A stretch of 64,000 bases of DNA from Pseudoalteromonas sp. EB27 (lineage in GTDB: Bacteria; Pseudomonadota; Gammaproteobacteria; Enterobacterales; Alteromonadaceae). Below the pieces are notes generated by a model. The model did no database searches. It was not told the DNA's origin and worked only from the letters and a program-made list of their open reading frames with translations. The stretch is from contig NZ_MTQD01000017.1 in assembly GCF_001974875.1 (NCBI RefSeq), forward strand, positions 1 through 64,000, given 5' to 3'. Shown one piece after another: positions 1 to 12,484 of this stretch; position 1 is the first letter of the stretch, and every line of letters begins with the position of its first letter. The position numbers and the translations under genes are program-made.

Positions 1-139
<139 letters not shown>

Positions 140-189
140 CTAATAAAGAAATTAAAGCCTGACTCACTATTGAGCCAGACAAGCTAAAA

Positions 190-2304
190 TTATATAACAG
201 CGCGAGCTGAAATTATTGTATCTGCAACATTTTTAGAGGCTTCAGCGTACTTCACAAACTCCATAGAGTATGAGGCACGGCCCTGTGTTGCAGATCGTAA
301 AGCAGTCGCATAACCAAACATTTCAGAAAGAGGAACTTGCGCATTAATTTGCTTAAGTCCACCTAATGCATCTTCCATGCCTTCGATTATGCCGCGGCGA
401 CGGTTTAAGTCGCCAACTACATCACCCATATTTGAATCAGGAGTGAGTACTTCAACCTTCATTACTGGCTCTAAAAGTACAGGGTCAGCTTTACGCGCCC
501 CATCTCTCATTGCCAGTGAACCTGCTATTTTAAATGCCATTTCATTCGAATCTACATCATGGAATGAACCATCATATAAAGTCGCTTTAACGCCAAGTAA
601 TGGGTAGCCTGCCAGTACACCTTGAGACATTTGCTCTTGGATACCTTTGTCTACCGCAGGAACGAACTCTTTAGGAACAGAACCACCTACGGTTTCGTTA
701 ACGAACTCGTAGATTGGTGACTCATCATCCGTAATGTCCATCGGTTCAAGTTTAAGCCAAACGTGACCATATTGACCACGACCACCTGACTGACGTATAA
801 ACTTCCCTTCAACCTTAACAGTTGAACGAATAGCTTCTCGGTATGAGACCTGCGGCTTACCAACGTTACATTCAACACTGAATTCACGTTTCATACGGTC
901 GACGATGATATCTAGGTGAAGCTCACCCATGCCAGAGATTATAACCTGGCCTGATTCTTCGTCAGTTTGTACGCGAAAAGAAGGGTCTTCAGCAGCTAGT
1001 TTACCTAGCGCGATACCCATCTTATCTTGGTCAGCTATAGTGCGAGGCTCAACCGCAATAGAGATTACTGGTTCAGGGAATTCCATACGCTCAAGCGTAA
1101 TAATAGAATTCGGATCACACAGTGTTTCACCTGTTGTTACGTCTTTAAGACCAATAGCTGCCGCGATGTCGCCTGCGAAAACTTCTTTGATCTCTTCACG
1201 AGAGTTTGAATGCATCTGTACGATACGGCCAAGTCGCTCACGCTTACTTTTTACTGGATTATATACCGTGTCACCCTGTTTAACAGTACCAGAGTAAACA
1301 CGGAAAAAGGTCAAGGTTCCAACAAACGGGTCTGTTGCAATCTTAAAAGCGAGTGCAGCAAACGGCGCTTTATCATTAGCTGGACGTTCTTCCTCAGTAC
1401 CATTTTCTAGAATACCTTGGATTTGTTTCACTTGCTCTGGTGACGGCATATACTCAACAACGCCATCAAGCACAGCTTGAACGCCTTTGTTTTTAAATGC
1501 GCTACCACAAGTAACTGGAACAATCTCATTCGCTAATGTTCGTTGGCGTAAAGCATTTTTAATTTCTGCTTCACTTAACTCTTCACCTTCTAAGTATTTA
1601 TCCATTAGTTCTTCTGTTGCTTCAGCAGCGCTTTCAACTAAATGAGAGCGCCATTCTTCAGCTAATTCCAGAAGTTCTGCCGGTATTGCCTCATAAGAGA
1701 AAGTCATACCCTGGTCCGCTTCGTTCCAGTTAATCACTTTCATTTTAATAAGGTCAATAACACCTTTAAAGTCGTCCTCAGCGCCTACAGGCAACTGAAT
1801 TGGAACAGGCGTTGCTCCAAGACGAGATTTCACCTGGCTAACCACAGCTAAGAAGTCAGCGCCCGTGCGATCCATTTTATTTACGAAGATCATTCTCGGA
1901 ACTTCGTATTTGTTCGCTTGACGCCAAACTGTTTCAGTTTGCGGCTGTACACCAGATGAAGCACAAAGAACAACTACCGCACCATCAAGTACACGTAAAG
2001 AACGCTCTACTTCGATAGTGAAATCTACGTGTCCTGGAGTATCAATAATATTGATACGATGGGCGTCAAATTGAGCGTCCATCCCTTTCCAAAAACACGT
2101 TGTTGCAGCAGAAGTGATTGTGATACCACGCTCTTGTTCCTGCTCCATCCAATCCATAGTTGCAGCGCCATCATGTACTTCACCGATCTTATGAGAAAGA
2201 CCTGTGTAGAACAGAACACGTTCTGTTGTGGTGGTTTTGCCTGCATCTACGTGAGCAACAATACCTATATTACGATAGCGCTCAAGTGGAGTTGTACGTG
2301 CCAT
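190..2304 (-). CDS. fusA: Elongation factor G
   Basis: EF-G is the ribosomal translocation GTPase, acting in the cytoplasm and also in ribosome recycling with RRF. The 704-residue length matches the family. The G1 loop AHVDAGKTT is at residues 17-25, the switch motif RGITI near 60, DTPGH near 90 and NKMD near 143. EF-G domains follow, including the domain IV sequence [11 protein letters not shown]. The start is an ATG preceded by a purine-rich stretch, 27 bases after rpsG. It is the third gene of rpsL-rpsG-fusA-tuf and probably shares the rpsL promoter. No unusual residues were seen. Confidence 0.98.
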   Translation of the reverse strand: MARTTPLERYRNIGIVAHVDAGKTTTTERVLFYTGLSHKIGEVHDGAATMDWMEQEQERGITITSAATTCFWKGMDAQFDAHRINIIDTPGHVDFTIEVERSLRVLDGAVVVLCASSGVQPQTETVWRQANKYEVPRMIFVNKMDRTGADFLAVVSQVKSRLGATPVPIQLPVGAEDDFKGVIDLIKMKVINWNEADQGMTFSYEAIPAELLELAEEWRSHLVESAAEATEELMDKYLEGEELSEAEIKNALRQRTLANEIVPVTCGSAFKNKGVQAVLDGVVEYMPSPEQVKQIQGILENGTEEERPANDKAPFAALAFKIATDPFVGTLTFFRVYSGTVKQGDTVYNPVKSKRERLGRIVQMHSNSREEIKEVFAGDIAAAIGLKDVTTGETLCDPNSIITLERMEFPEPVISIAVEPRTIADQDKMGIALGKLAAEDPSFRVQTDEESGQVIISGMGELHLDIIVDRMKREFSVECNVGKPQVSYREAIRSTVKVEGKFIRQSGGRGQYGHVWLKLEPMDITDDESPIYEFVNETVGGSVPKEFVPAVDKGIQEQMSQGVLAGYPLLGVKATLYDGSFHDVDSNEMAFKIAGSLAMRDGARKADPVLLEPVMKVEVLTPDSNMGDVVGDLNRRRGIIEGMEDALGGLKQINAQVPLSEMFGYATALRSATQGRASYSMEFVKYAEASKNVADTIISARAVI

Positions 2305-2331
2305 ATGATCCTCTTAAAGGTTAAAGACAGA

Positions 2332-2802
2332 TTACCAACGGTAATGAGCGAATGCTTTATTCGCTTCAGCCATACGGTGAACGTCTTCACGTTTCTTAAC
2401 CGCAGTGCCTTTATTATCAGAAGCGTCAACGATTTCTTGAGCTAAACGTAAGCCCATAGATTTTTCGCCACGCTTACGTGCAGCGTCTACTAACCAACGC
2501 ATACCTAATGCGTTACGACGAACTGGACGTACTTCAACTGGTACTTGATAAGTTGAACCACCAACACGGCGAGATTTAACTTCTACCTGTGGGCGAATGT
2601 TATCAAGTGCAGTTTCAAAGATTTCTAGGTGCGACTTGCCTGATTTCTCAGCAGCCACGTCTAGCGCACCATAAACAATTTTTTCAGCAGTAGATTTCTT
2701 GCCGTCTAACATCACGATGTTAACGAATTTAGCAAGAAGTTCCGATCCGAACTTAGGATCTGGAAGAATTTTACGTTGACCGATTACGCGTCTTCTAGGC
2801 AT
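2332..2802 (-). CDS. rpsG: 30S ribosomal protein S7
   Basis: S7 nucleates assembly of the 30S head by binding the 3' domain of 16S rRNA. The 156-residue protein starts [20 protein letters not shown], a near match to E. coli S7, and includes the conserved [20 protein letters not shown] segment. It lies between rpsL (97 bases upstream) and fusA (27 bases downstream). In E. coli S7 represses translation of this operon by binding the rpsL-rpsG spacer; the 97-base spacer here could serve the same role, but that is inference. Confidence 0.98.
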   Translation of the reverse strand: MPRRRVIGQRKILPDPKFGSELLAKFVNIVMLDGKKSTAEKIVYGALDVAAEKSGKSHLEIFETALDNIRPQVEVKSRRVGGSTYQVPVEVRPVRRNALGMRWLVDAARKRGEKSMGLRLAQEIVDASDNKGTAVKKREDVHRMAEANKAFAHYRW

Positions 2803-2899
2803 TTTGTATCTCCGGTTTATTCAGGTTTGCTCTTTCGAGTCAATCACCCAAAACAATAATTATAAATATTTAGTGCTTGGCCTTACTAACGGAAAACAA

Positions 2900-3274
2900 T
2901 TAGCCTTTAGGGCGTTTTGCACCGTATTTAGAACGAGCTTGACGACGATCGCTAACGCCTGCACAGTCAAGTGCACCACGAACAGTGTGAAAACGCACAC
3001 CTGGTAAATCTTTAACACGACCACCACGGATTAGGATTACACTATGCTCTTGAAGGTTATGACCTTCACCGCCAATGTATGAAGTTACTTCGAAACCGTT
3101 AGTTAAACGTACACGTGCTACTTTACGTAACGCCGAGTTAGGTTTCTTAGGTGTAGTTGTATATACGCGAGTACATACACCGCGCTTTTGCGGACACGCT
3201 TTTAGTGCAGCTGAGTTACTTTTCGTAACCTTGCTACGGCGTGGCTTACGCACTAGCTGGTTAATAGTTGCCAT
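2900..3274 (-). CDS. rpsL: 30S ribosomal protein S12
   Basis: S12 sits at the decoding centre and contributes to tRNA selection accuracy. At 124 residues it aligns without gaps to E. coli S12. The streptomycin-relevant lysines are wild type, at position 43 in TTPKKPNSA and position 88 in GGRVKDLPG, so the sequence suggests a streptomycin-sensitive ribosome. The start ATG has an AGGAGC ribosome-binding site 6 to 8 bases upstream. It is the first gene of the str operon and has its own promoter about 100 bases upstream, annotated separately. Confidence 0.98.
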   Translation of the reverse strand: MATINQLVRKPRRSKVTKSNSAALKACPQKRGVCTRVYTTTPKKPNSALRKVARVRLTNGFEVTSYIGGEGHNLQEHSVILIRGGRVKDLPGVRFHTVRGALDCAGVSDRRQARSKYGAKRPKG

Positions 3275-3306
3275 TTAAATAGCTCCTGAAATTAAAATTA
3301 CTACTG

Positions 3307-3373
3307 AAAAAAATAAAAAATCCGCCCTTTATTTACGAGCCTGCATTGAGCACACAAGTAAATGGGTGGCGGA
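3307..3373 (-). terminator. Terminator-like hairpin between rpoC and rpsL
   Basis: Read on the minus strand, an outer arm TCCGCC (3373-3368) pairs with GGCGGA (3326-3321) and an inner arm ATTTAC (3363-3358) pairs with GTAAAT (3336-3331). They are separated by a 4x4 internal mismatch and followed by a T-rich run at 3320-3307. It lies downstream of rpoC and just upstream of rpsL. The 5' arm overlaps the predicted rpsL start site, so it probably stops rpoBC read-through rather than rpsL transcripts. Confidence 0.7.
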
Positions 3374-3402
3374 ATTTTAATGAGCAAAGTTTAACCTGTC
3401 AA
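3374..3402 (-). promoter_or_regulatory. Sigma-70 promoter of the str operon
   Basis: On the minus strand a perfect -35 box TTGACA (3402-3397) is followed after exactly 17 bases by TAAAAT (3379-3374), one mismatch from the consensus -10. The expected start is an A near 3367, giving a leader of about 92 bases before rpsL. Confidence 0.8.
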
Positions 3403-3468
3403 CCTAAACTAACCGTAAGACAGCATATAACTGCCTCACGATCACTTAATCTATTGATTAAGAACAGT

Positions 3469-6400
3469 TTATTGATTTCCAGACAAATCAGCATTTAGAG
3501 CGTCTGTAAGTGCTTGAGTTGCCTCTTCTGCACTTACTGTTTGCTCTTCTACTACTACTTTGCTTTGTTTACGGCGAGCCATACGTTCTTGATGATACGC
3601 AAAACCGGTACCGGCTGGGATCAAACGACCCACAATTACGTTTTCTTTCAGACCGCGAAGCTCATCGCTCTTACCATTCACTGCCGCATCTGTAAGAACA
3701 CGTGTTGTCTCTTGGAAAGATGCTGCAGAGATGAAAGATTCTGTTGCTAGTGATGCTTTTGTGATACCCATTAACTGGATTTCAAACTTAGCTGGTATCT
3801 TACCTTGTTTTTCAAGGTCACGGTTTGCGATATTAACGCGCGCCACTTCGATTTGTTCACCGGCTAAGAAGTCAGTATCACCACCGTGTATGATGGTACA
3901 TTTACGAATCATCTGACGGATAATTGTTTCAATGTGCTTGTCATTGATCTTAACGCCTTGCAAACGGTAAACCTCTTGCACTTCGTTAACGATGTAGTTA
4001 GCAACATGAGTCACACCACGTAGGCGTAAGATGTCATGCGGCGATTCAGGACCATCGGCGATAACTTCACCTTTAGACACTTGCTCACCTTCAAACACGT
4101 TAAGTTGGCGCCACTTAGGAATCATTTCTTCGTAATGATCGCCTTCTGCTGGAGTAATAACTAAACGCTTCTTACCTTTGGTCTCTTTACCGAAGCTAAT
4201 AGTACCAGTTACTTCAGCTAATATAGCTGGTTCTTTTGGCTTACGAGCTTCAAATAAGTCGGCTACGCGTGGTAGACCACCCGTGATATCACGAGTTTTC
4301 GAACCTTCTTGCGGAATACGTGCTAACACGTCACCTGGGTTTGCTGTAACGCCGTCAATAACTTCAATCGTCGTGAATGAAGGAAGACGTGTTTCTTGCA
4401 GACCGCGCTCTTCATTTTCAATGATAAGCTTTGGTTCTTTCGTATTTACTTTAGCAAGATCTTTAACAACTATACGGGTTAAACCGGTTAGTTCATCAGT
4501 CTGCGTTTCTGTATTTGAATCATCGATATCGCTAAACGATACTTTTGATTTATGCTCAAGAACGATTGGGTGACTATGCGGGTCCCAAGTAGCAACGATG
4601 TCGTTACCTTGAACTTCAGCATTATCTTGCACTGTTAATACCGCACCGTAAGGTACTTTATAACGCTCTTTTTCACGACCATAGCTATCAATGATAGTGA
4701 TCTCAGTAGAACGTGAGGTAATAACAATCTTACCATCTGTATTTAATACATATTTAGCGTTGTGCAGTTTTAATGTACCGTTAGTTTTAACTTGTACGTT
4801 GTTTTCTGCTGACGCTCTTGATGCTGCACCACCGATGTGGAATGTACGCATCGTAAGCTGTGTACCCGGCTCACCGATTGACTGCGCCGCGATAACACCG
4901 ACTGATTCACCCGCGTTAATGATATGACCACGTGCAAGGTCACGACCATAACACTTAGCACATACACCAAAGTCGTTATCACATGTGATAACAGAACGTA
5001 CGCGAACTTCATCCACTGAGTGCTCTTCTAAAAGATCACACAGTTTTTCATCAAGCATGATATTACGTTCAACAAGTACTGTATTAGTACCTGGAATTAC
5101 AATATCTTCAGCAACAACACGACCTAGAACACGTTCACGAAGTGCTTCTACAACATCACCACCTTCAATAAGCGGTTTCATTGTTAAGCCATCTTCTGTG
5201 CCACAGTCATCTTCATTGATTACCAAATCTTGTGCAACGTCTACTAGACGACGCGTTAGGTAACCCGAGTTAGCTGTTTTAAGTGCTGTATCGGCAAGAC
5301 CTTTACGCGCACCATGCGTTGAGATGAAGTACTGAAGTACGTTTAGACCTTCACGGAAGTTAGCTGTGATTGGCGTCTCGATGATTGAACCATCTGGACG
5401 TGCCATTAGACCACGCATACCCGCCAACTGACGAATCTGTGCAGCACTACCACGAGCACCTGAGTCGGCCATCATAAACACTGAGTTAAATGACGGTTGC
5501 TCTACTTCTTCACCTTTAGCATTAATAACTGTGTCTTTCGACAAGTTAGACATCATTTCACGTGATAAGTTTTCGTTTACACGTGACCAGATATCGATAA
5601 CTTTATTGTACTTTTCACCAGCCGTTACAAGACCTGATTGGAATTGTTGGTTGATTTCAGTAACTTCAGCTTCAGCTGATTCAATTATCTGTGCTTTAAT
5701 CGGTGGGATAACTAAGTCATCAATACCGATAGAAACACCTGACTTCATTGCGTAATGGAAACCGGTGTACATAACTTGGTCAGCAAAGATAACTGTATCT
5801 TTAAGACCTAGACGACGGTAACACTCATTCAATAAGCCAGAAATCTGCTTTTTACCTAGCGGCTGGTTGATTGACGCAAACGGCATGCCTTTAGGTAAAA
5901 TTAGAGACAAAATTGCACGACCAACAGTTGTATCGATAACAGTGATAGTATCTTCTACTACGCCGTCTTCGTTTTTAACTGATTGGCTAATACGTACTTT
6001 CACAATAGCGTGAAGGTCTGCATTGCCACTACGGTATGCTTTTTCTGCTTCTTTTGGATCTTTAAATATCGCGCCTTCGCCTTTAGCGTTAATGCGGTCA
6101 CGAGTCATGTAATAAAGACCCAATACAACATCCTGTGAAGGAACGATGATTGGCTCACCATTCGCAGGAGATAGAATGTTGTTTGTTGACATCATCAATG
6201 CACGAGCTTCAAGCTGCGCTTCGATTGTTAACGGTACGTGTACCGCCATTTGGTCACCATCGAAATCGGCGTTGTAAGCCGCACATACTAATGGATGCAA
6301 ATGAATCGCTTTACCTTCGATAAGCACAGGCTCAAACGCTTGGATACCCAAACGGTGAAGTGTTGGTGCACGGTTAAGTAATACTGGATGTTCACGAATT

Positions 6401-7644
6401 ACTTCGTCAAGTACATCCCATACTTCCGGAACTTCACGTTCAACCATCTTCTTAGCTGCTTTGATTGTCGTAGCCATGCCGCGACGCTCTAATTTGCCAT
6501 AGATGAATGGTTTAAATAGCTCTAGTGCCATCTTCTTAGGAAGACCACATTGGTGAAGCTTAAGTGTAGGACCAACTGTGATTACAGAACGGCCTGAATA
6601 ATCTACACGCTTACCAAGTAAGTTCTGACGGAAACGACCTTGCTTACCCTTGATCATATCAGCAAGAGATTTAAGAGGACGCTTGTTAGAACCTGTAATT
6701 GCACGACCACGACGACCGTTATCAAGTAGCGCATCTACCGCTTCTTGTAACATACGTTTTTCGTTACGTACAATAATGTCTGGTGCTGCTAAATCTAGTA
6801 GACGCTTAAGACGGTTATTACGGTTAATAACACGGCGGTAAAGGTCGTTTAGATCAGATGTCGCAAAACGACCACCGTCTAATGGTACTAATGGGCGTAG
6901 ATCTGGTGGCAATACTGGAAGTACTGTCATGATCATCCACTCAGGGTTATTACCTGATTGGTGGAACGATTCCATTAACTTAAGACGTTTAGTGATTTTT
7001 TTACGCTTAGTTTCAGAGTTAATTGTTGGTAACTCTTCACGCATCTCAGCAATTAATTGAGCAAGATCGAGTTCACGAAGCAAGTCTAAAACTGCTTCAG
7101 CACCCATCTTCGCTTCAAACTCATCACCATGCTCTTCTAGTGAATCTAAGTATTCTTCTTCACCTAATAGCTGACCACGCTCAAGCGTTGTCATACCAGG
7201 CTCAGTTACTACGAATGATTCGAAGTAAAGAACACGTTCAATATCACGAAGCGTCATATCTAGCATTAAGCCAATACGTGACGGTAATGATTTTAAAAAC
7301 CATATATGTGCAACTGGGCTCGCAAGGTCGATATGACCCATACGATCGCGTCGCACTTTAGTGAGTGTTACTTCAACGCCACACTTTTCACAGATCACAC
7401 CACGGTGTTTAAGGCGTTTATATTTACCACATAAACACTCATAATCTTTCACTGGGCCGAAAATACGGGCACAGAATAAGCCATCGCGCTCAGGCTTGAA
7501 AGTACGGTAGTTAATAGTCTCAGGTTTCTTTACTTCACCGTATGACCATGAACGAACCATGTCTGGTGAAGCAAGACCAATGCGAATTGCATCGAATTCT
7601 TCGGTCTTATTTTGTTGCTTCAGAAACTTAAGTAAGTCTTTCAC
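3469..7644 (-). CDS. rpoC: RNA polymerase beta-prime subunit
   Basis: This subunit contributes the catalytic magnesium site of RNA polymerase. It is 1391 residues, close to the 1407 of E. coli. The N-terminal zinc site reads [20 protein letters not shown] (about residues 70-88). The catalytic motif [12 protein letters not shown] lies near 458-469. The second zinc cluster, [17 protein letters not shown], lies near 890-905. Bridge-helix and trigger-loop sequence such as [16 protein letters not shown] is intact. It follows rpoB by 104 bases that contain a perfect hairpin, and it is the last gene of the rif operon. Confidence 0.99.
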   Translation of the reverse strand: MKDLLKFLKQQNKTEEFDAIRIGLASPDMVRSWSYGEVKKPETINYRTFKPERDGLFCARIFGPVKDYECLCGKYKRLKHRGVICEKCGVEVTLTKVRRDRMGHIDLASPVAHIWFLKSLPSRIGLMLDMTLRDIERVLYFESFVVTEPGMTTLERGQLLGEEEYLDSLEEHGDEFEAKMGAEAVLDLLRELDLAQLIAEMREELPTINSETKRKKITKRLKLMESFHQSGNNPEWMIMTVLPVLPPDLRPLVPLDGGRFATSDLNDLYRRVINRNNRLKRLLDLAAPDIIVRNEKRMLQEAVDALLDNGRRGRAITGSNKRPLKSLADMIKGKQGRFRQNLLGKRVDYSGRSVITVGPTLKLHQCGLPKKMALELFKPFIYGKLERRGMATTIKAAKKMVEREVPEVWDVLDEVIREHPVLLNRAPTLHRLGIQAFEPVLIEGKAIHLHPLVCAAYNADFDGDQMAVHVPLTIEAQLEARALMMSTNNILSPANGEPIIVPSQDVVLGLYYMTRDRINAKGEGAIFKDPKEAEKAYRSGNADLHAIVKVRISQSVKNEDGVVEDTITVIDTTVGRAILSLILPKGMPFASINQPLGKKQISGLLNECYRRLGLKDTVIFADQVMYTGFHYAMKSGVSIGIDDLVIPPIKAQIIESAEAEVTEINQQFQSGLVTAGEKYNKVIDIWSRVNENLSREMMSNLSKDTVINAKGEEVEQPSFNSVFMMADSGARGSAAQIRQLAGMRGLMARPDGSIIETPITANFREGLNVLQYFISTHGARKGLADTALKTANSGYLTRRLVDVAQDLVINEDDCGTEDGLTMKPLIEGGDVVEALRERVLGRVVAEDIVIPGTNTVLVERNIMLDEKLCDLLEEHSVDEVRVRSVITCDNDFGVCAKCYGRDLARGHIINAGESVGVIAAQSIGEPGTQLTMRTFHIGGAASRASAENNVQVKTNGTLKLHNAKYVLNTDGKIVITSRSTEITIIDSYGREKERYKVPYGAVLTVQDNAEVQGNDIVATWDPHSHPIVLEHKSKVSFSDIDDSNTETQTDELTGLTRIVVKDLAKVNTKEPKLIIENEERGLQETRLPSFTTIEVIDGVTANPGDVLARIPQEGSKTRDITGGLPRVADLFEARKPKEPAILAEVTGTISFGKETKGKKRLVITPAEGDHYEEMIPKWRQLNVFEGEQVSKGEVIADGPESPHDILRLRGVTHVANYIVNEVQEVYRLQGVKINDKHIETIIRQMIRKCTIIHGGDTDFLAGEQIEVARVNIANRDLEKQGKIPAKFEIQLMGITKASLATESFISAASFQETTRVLTDAAVNGKSDELRGLKENVIVGRLIPAGTGFAYHQERMARRKQSKVVVEEQTVSAEEATQALTDALNADLSGNQ

Positions 7645-7714
7645 CTTAGCTCTCCTGTCGGAGTTAATCTTGAGGACGGATAGTCTCGTCCCTACATTCT
7701 ATTCAGCCGTAACA

Positions 7715-7740
7715 GATGCTGCAGCGTTAACTGCAGCATC
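7715..7740 (-). other. Perfect hairpin in the rpoB-rpoC spacer
   Basis: GATGCTGCAG (7715-7724) and CTGCAGCATC (7731-7740) are exact 10-base inverted arms around a 6-base loop. It starts 9 bases after the rpoB stop codon. No T-run follows on the minus strand, so it is more likely an mRNA processing or stability element than a terminator. Confidence 0.6.
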
Positions 7741-7748
7741 TAATTGGC

Positions 7749-10700
7749 TTAATTTTCTTCCAACTCGATGTTGATACCCAGTGAGCGGATTTCTTTCAAC
7801 AATACGTTGAACGATTCTGGCATACCTGGTTCCATTTTATGGTTACCATCAACGATGTTTTTATACATCTTAGTACGACCGTTCACGTCATCCGATTTCA
7901 CTGTTAGCATTTCTTGTAGAGTGTAAGCAGCACCGTAAGCCTCAAGTGCCCATACTTCCATCTCACCAAAACGCTGGCCACCGAACTGTGCTTTACCACC
8001 CAGCGGCTGCTGAGTAACAAGGCTGTAAGAACCAGTAGAACGTGCATGCATCTTATCGTCAACCAAGTGGTTAAGTTTAAGCATGTACATGTAACCAACA
8101 GTTACTTGACGTTCAAACTGATCACCAGTACGGCCATCATAAAGTGTAACCTGACCACTACGAGGATAGCCCGCAAGCTCAAGCATGTCTTTGATTTCGT
8201 TTTCTTTCGCGCCATCAAATGCAGGAGTAGCTATTGGTAAACCACCTTTTAAGTTTTCAGCTAGACGACGAATTTCGTCATCAGTGAAGCTAGCAATGTC
8301 TACAACTTGGCGAGATTCACCAATTTCGTAAGCTTGCTTGATGAATTCACGTAGCTCATGAAGCTCACGTTGTTCTTTCATCATCTCTTCAATACGTTCA
8401 CCGATACCACGTGCAGCAAGACCCATATGTGTTTCAAGGATCTGACCGATGTTCATACGCGATGGTACACCTAGTGGATTCAATACGATATCTACCGTAC
8501 GACCTTTGTCATCGTAAGGCATATCTTCTACTGGTACGATAGTCGAGATAACACCTTTGTTACCGTGACGACCCGCCATTTTATCACCCGGTTGGATACG
8601 ACGTTTAACAGCTAGGTATACTTTAACAATCTTAAGTACGCCTGGTGCTAGGTCATCACCTTGGGTAATTTTACGACGTTTGTTTTCAAACTTCTTATCG
8701 TATTCAGCTTTAAGTTCATCGTACTGTGCAGCTAGTTGCTCAAGCTCAGCTTGCTTGTCTTCTTCAGCAAGGCTTTGCGTAAGTACTTTTTCAGCATTTA
8801 GAGATGCAAGTTTATCTTCATCAAAACCAGCAGCTATAAGTAGCTTACGTGCACGGTCTAAAACGCCTGCTTCTAAAATACGGAACTCTTCGTTGAAGTC
8901 TTTCTTCGCTTCGCGAAGCTGCATGTCTTCAACTTCTAACGCGCGTTTATCTTTTTCAACACCATCACGGGTGAAAACTTGCACGTCAATTACGGTACCA
9001 GTTACAGAATTTGGTACACGTAAAGAGCTGTCTTTAACGTCAGACGCTTTTTCGCCGAAGATAGCACGCAGTAGCTTCTCTTCAGGTGTAAGCTGTGTCT
9101 CGCCTTTAGGAGTCACTTTACCTACTAGGATATCGCCGCCTTTAACTTCAGCACCAATATATACAACGCCTGATTCATCAAGCTTGCCTAGCGCAGACTC
9201 ACCCACATTCGGGATATCTGCAGTGATCTCTTCTGGACCTAATTTAGTATCACGGGCAACACACTGTAGTTCTTGAATATGGATAGTCGTTAGACGATCT
9301 TCTTCAACTACGCGCTCTGATAACAAGATTGAATCTTCGAAGTTGTAACCGTTCCATGGCATGAATGCCACGCGAAGGTTTTGACCAAGGGCTAAGTCAC
9401 CTAAGTCAGTCGAAGGACCATCTGCTAACACGTCACCACGAGTAACCGGTTCGCCAACCATACAAGTTGGTTTTTGGTTAATACATGTATTTTGGTTTGA
9501 ACGTGTGTATTTGGTTAAGTTGTAGATGTCGATGCCCGCTTCACCAGGAATGCGTTCTTCTTCATGTACATTTACAACGATGCGACTTGCGTCAGCATAC
9601 ATTACTTCACCACCACGTTTAGCAACGATAGTTACACCAGAATCTTTCGCTAGTGTTAACTCAATACCAGTACCTACTAACGGTTTATCCGCTTTCAATG
9701 TTGGTACTGCTTGACGTTGCATGTTTGAACCCATCAATGCACGGTTAGCATCATCGTGTTCTAGGAACGGGATAAGTGCTGCCGCTACAGAGATCACCTG
9801 TTGTGGTGATACATCCATATACTGCTGGTCCATGCGACCCATAAAGGTAGATTCACCTTTGTGACGACATGGGATAAGTTCATCAACAAACTCATTGGTT
9901 TCAGTTAAGTTTGAGTTCGCCTGTGCGATAACAAACTGACCTTCTTCAATGGCTGATAAATAATCAACTTCATCAGTTACAACACCGTCTACCACTTTGC
10001 GGTAAGGTGTTTCTAAGAAACCGTAGTCATTTGTACGTGCGTACGTAGACAACGAGTTAATTAGACCGATGTTTGGACCCTCAGGAGTCTCGATTGGACA
10101 TACGCGACCATAGTGAGTTACGTGAACGTCACGTACTTCAAAGCCTGCGCGTTCACGAGTTAGACCGCCCGGACCTAATGCAGAGATACGACGTTTATGC
10201 GTAACTTCTGATAGTGGGTTATTTTGGTCCATAAACTGTGATAACTGAGACGAGCCGAAGAACTCTTTAACAGCTGCCGAAATAGGCTTAGCGTTAATAA
10301 GATCTTGTGGCATTATCGCGTCAAGGTCACCTAAGCTTAAACGCTCACGTACAGCACGTTCAACACGTACTAGACCAACACGGAATTGGTTCTCAGCCAT
10401 TTCGCCAACACTACGTATACGACGGTTGCCTAAGTGATCGATATCATCAACATCGCCTTGACCGTTACGAATAGCAATTAATACTTTCATAACAGACACG
10501 ATGTCTTCTTTGCTTAATGTGCCAGGGCCTGTGTCTGTATCGTAACCAACACGGCTATTGAACTTCATACGACCTACAGTAGATAAGTCGTAACGTTCTT
10601 CAGAGAAGAACAAGTTCTGGAATAAGGCTTCAGCCGCGTCTTTCGTCGGTGGCTCGCCTGGGCGCATCATGCGATAAATTTCTACTAGTGCTTCTAAACG

Positions 10701-11774
10701 GCTGCTTGCAGAGTCAATGTTCAAAGTATTTGACATGTAAGCACCGCTGTCCACTTCATTGATATATAACGTATCAATTTTAGTGTAACCAGCTTTAACC
10801 AATTCAGCCATTAGCTCTAGAGTTAGCTCGTCATTTGCATTTGCAATAACTTCACCAGTTGACTCATCAACATAGTTTTTAGCTACAATACGGCCAATGA
10901 TGTACTCATGTGGTACTTCTAATTGCTTAATGCCTTTCTTCTCGATGCTCTTGATGTGGCGAGCCGTAACACGACGACCGCTTTCAACAAATACTTCACC
11001 GTCTTCGCTCTTGATATCAAAAGCGGCAGTTTCACCACGTAAACGCGAAGGTACAAGTTCCATAAGAACTTTACCGTTCGTTACTTCAAACGTAGTGTTA
11101 TCGAAGAACATATCTAGGATTTGTTCGCTAGAATACTCTAGTGCACGTAGGATGATAGACGCCGGTAATTTACGACGGCGGTCAATACGTACATATAAGT
11201 TATCTTTTGCATCAAATTCGAAGTCTAACCATGAACCACGGTAAGGTATAACGCGTGCGTTATATAATACTTTACCCGATGAATGGGTTTTACCGCGGTC
11301 GTTATCAAAGAATACACCAGGGCTACGGTGTAGCTGAGAAACGATAACACGCTCTGTACCATTGATTACAAAAGTACCGGTATCTGTCATGAGCGGAATT
11401 TCGCCCATGTAAACTTCTTGCTCTTTAATGTCTTTAACTGTGCCTGGTGCTTCTTTGTCCATAACAACAAGACGCAGTTTCACGCGAAGTGGAGCAGAAT
11501 AAGTCACACCGCGAATTTGACATTCTTTTACATCGAAAACTGGCTCACCAATACGATAACTTACGTATTGAAGCTCAGAATTTCCCGAGTAGCTTTTAAT
11601 AGGGAACACAGAACGGAAGGCAGCTTCCAAACCATGATCGCCATCAGCGTCCGGCACTAAGAATTTTTTAAACGATTCTAACTGTGTAGACAGTAAAAAA
11701 GGTATATCCAAAACTTGTGGACGTTTACCAAAATCCTTACGGATACGTTTCTTTTCAGAATAAGAGTAAGCCAT
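7749..11774 (-). CDS. rpoB: RNA polymerase beta subunit
   Basis: RpoB forms one pincer of RNA polymerase and part of the active site. Its 1341 residues are one fewer than in E. coli. The rifampicin pocket reads [16 protein letters not shown] and then [13 protein letters not shown], with the wild-type Q, D, H and S at the usual resistance positions, so a rifampicin-sensitive enzyme is expected. The conserved [13 protein letters not shown] segment is present, and the C-terminal clamp ends in [10 protein letters not shown]. It lies downstream of rplL with an attenuator-like hairpin between them, and upstream of rpoC. Confidence 0.99.
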   Translation of the reverse strand: MAYSYSEKKRIRKDFGKRPQVLDIPFLLSTQLESFKKFLVPDADGDHGLEAAFRSVFPIKSYSGNSELQYVSYRIGEPVFDVKECQIRGVTYSAPLRVKLRLVVMDKEAPGTVKDIKEQEVYMGEIPLMTDTGTFVINGTERVIVSQLHRSPGVFFDNDRGKTHSSGKVLYNARVIPYRGSWLDFEFDAKDNLYVRIDRRRKLPASIILRALEYSSEQILDMFFDNTTFEVTNGKVLMELVPSRLRGETAAFDIKSEDGEVFVESGRRVTARHIKSIEKKGIKQLEVPHEYIIGRIVAKNYVDESTGEVIANANDELTLELMAELVKAGYTKIDTLYINEVDSGAYMSNTLNIDSASSRLEALVEIYRMMRPGEPPTKDAAEALFQNLFFSEERYDLSTVGRMKFNSRVGYDTDTGPGTLSKEDIVSVMKVLIAIRNGQGDVDDIDHLGNRRIRSVGEMAENQFRVGLVRVERAVRERLSLGDLDAIMPQDLINAKPISAAVKEFFGSSQLSQFMDQNNPLSEVTHKRRISALGPGGLTRERAGFEVRDVHVTHYGRVCPIETPEGPNIGLINSLSTYARTNDYGFLETPYRKVVDGVVTDEVDYLSAIEEGQFVIAQANSNLTETNEFVDELIPCRHKGESTFMGRMDQQYMDVSPQQVISVAAALIPFLEHDDANRALMGSNMQRQAVPTLKADKPLVGTGIELTLAKDSGVTIVAKRGGEVMYADASRIVVNVHEEERIPGEAGIDIYNLTKYTRSNQNTCINQKPTCMVGEPVTRGDVLADGPSTDLGDLALGQNLRVAFMPWNGYNFEDSILLSERVVEEDRLTTIHIQELQCVARDTKLGPEEITADIPNVGESALGKLDESGVVYIGAEVKGGDILVGKVTPKGETQLTPEEKLLRAIFGEKASDVKDSSLRVPNSVTGTVIDVQVFTRDGVEKDKRALEVEDMQLREAKKDFNEEFRILEAGVLDRARKLLIAAGFDEDKLASLNAEKVLTQSLAEEDKQAELEQLAAQYDELKAEYDKKFENKRRKITQGDDLAPGVLKIVKVYLAVKRRIQPGDKMAGRHGNKGVISTIVPVEDMPYDDKGRTVDIVLNPLGVPSRMNIGQILETHMGLAARGIGERIEEMMKEQRELHELREFIKQAYEIGESRQVVDIASFTDDEIRRLAENLKGGLPIATPAFDGAKENEIKDMLELAGYPRSGQVTLYDGRTGDQFERQVTVGYMYMLKLNHLVDDKMHARSTGSYSLVTQQPLGGKAQFGGQRFGEMEVWALEAYGAAYTLQEMLTVKSDDVNGRTKMYKNIVDGNHKMEPGMPESFNVLLKEIRSLGINIELEEN

Positions 11775-11973
11775 GGGGTTCCTCAGCTTGCTGATCTTTG
11801 ACCCGACCTGTTCTTGTAAGAACAGACTTAACTGGCAGCTATGCCAAGATTTTACAACATTTAACTGTTGTTCTAATTAGATCTCACTTTAACACTAGCA
11901 AACTATAAAGCGTTGAAAGCAAAGAAAAAATCAGATTTTATTTGAACTAAAAGAGTGCATCACTCTATAGCGC

Positions 11974-12004
11974 AAAAAGGCCGGTGATTAAATAATCACC
12001 AGCC
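11974..12004 (-). terminator. Attenuator-like hairpin between rplL and rpoB
   Basis: On the minus strand GGCTGGTGATTA pairs with TAATCACCGGCC across a very short loop, followed by TTTTT (11978-11974). It sits 42 bases after rplL and about 200 bases before rpoB. This is the same place as the partial terminator that lowers rpoBC expression relative to ribosomal proteins in E. coli. The role here is by analogy. Confidence 0.75.
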
Positions 12005-12045
12005 CTTGCCTGATTTCTCAGGCAGCGAACTTAGCAAAAGCTAAA

Positions 12046-12408
12046 TTACTTAACCTCAACTTCAGCACCAGCTTCAGTAAGATCTTTTGCAAGTGCTTCA
12101 GCTTCTTCTTTAGATACACCTTCTTTAACAGGTGTAGGAGCAGCTTCAACAAGAGCTTTCGCTTCTTTAAGGCCAAGGCCAGTTGCGCTACGAACAGCTT
12201 TGATTGCAGAAACCTTGTTAGCGCCAGCGCCAGTAAGGATTACGTCAAATTCTGTTTTCTCTTCAGCAGCTTCAGCAGCTGGACCAGCTACCATTGCAGC
12301 TGCAGCAGTTACGCCGAATTTTTCTTCCATTGCTTCGATAAGAGCAACAACGTCCATTACTGACATTTCAGCAATTGCGTCAAGGATTTGGTCTTTAGAT
12401 ACAGACAT
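12046..12408 (-). CDS. rplL: 50S ribosomal protein L7/L12
   Basis: L7/L12 forms the multimeric stalk of the 50S subunit that recruits translational GTPases. The 120-residue protein has the expected order: an N-terminal dimerisation helix, an Ala-rich hinge around residues 36-52, and the C-terminal domain with [15 protein letters not shown]. It follows rplJ by 76 bases, is translated from the same mRNA, and precedes the attenuator before rpoB. Confidence 0.98.
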   Translation of the reverse strand: MSVSKDQILDAIAEMSVMDVVALIEAMEEKFGVTAAAAMVAGPAAEAAEEKTEFDVILTGAGANKVSAIKAVRSATGLGLKEAKALVEAAPTPVKEGVSKEEAEALAKDLTEAGAEVEVK

Positions 12409-12484
12409 TACAAATTTCCTAATAATTAACGGACATTACGTCCAAATAAATTTTACACCGAAAGTGAGATTAAACAGCTTAAAA

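Noticed and set aside
929..1297. A 122-codon open frame opposite fusA, and similar long frames opposite rpoB, rpoC, rplJ and secE
   Set aside because: They are antisense to strongly conserved genes, have unlikely composition rich in Ser, Arg and Thr, and lack ribosome-binding sites. They follow from the codon use of the real gene.
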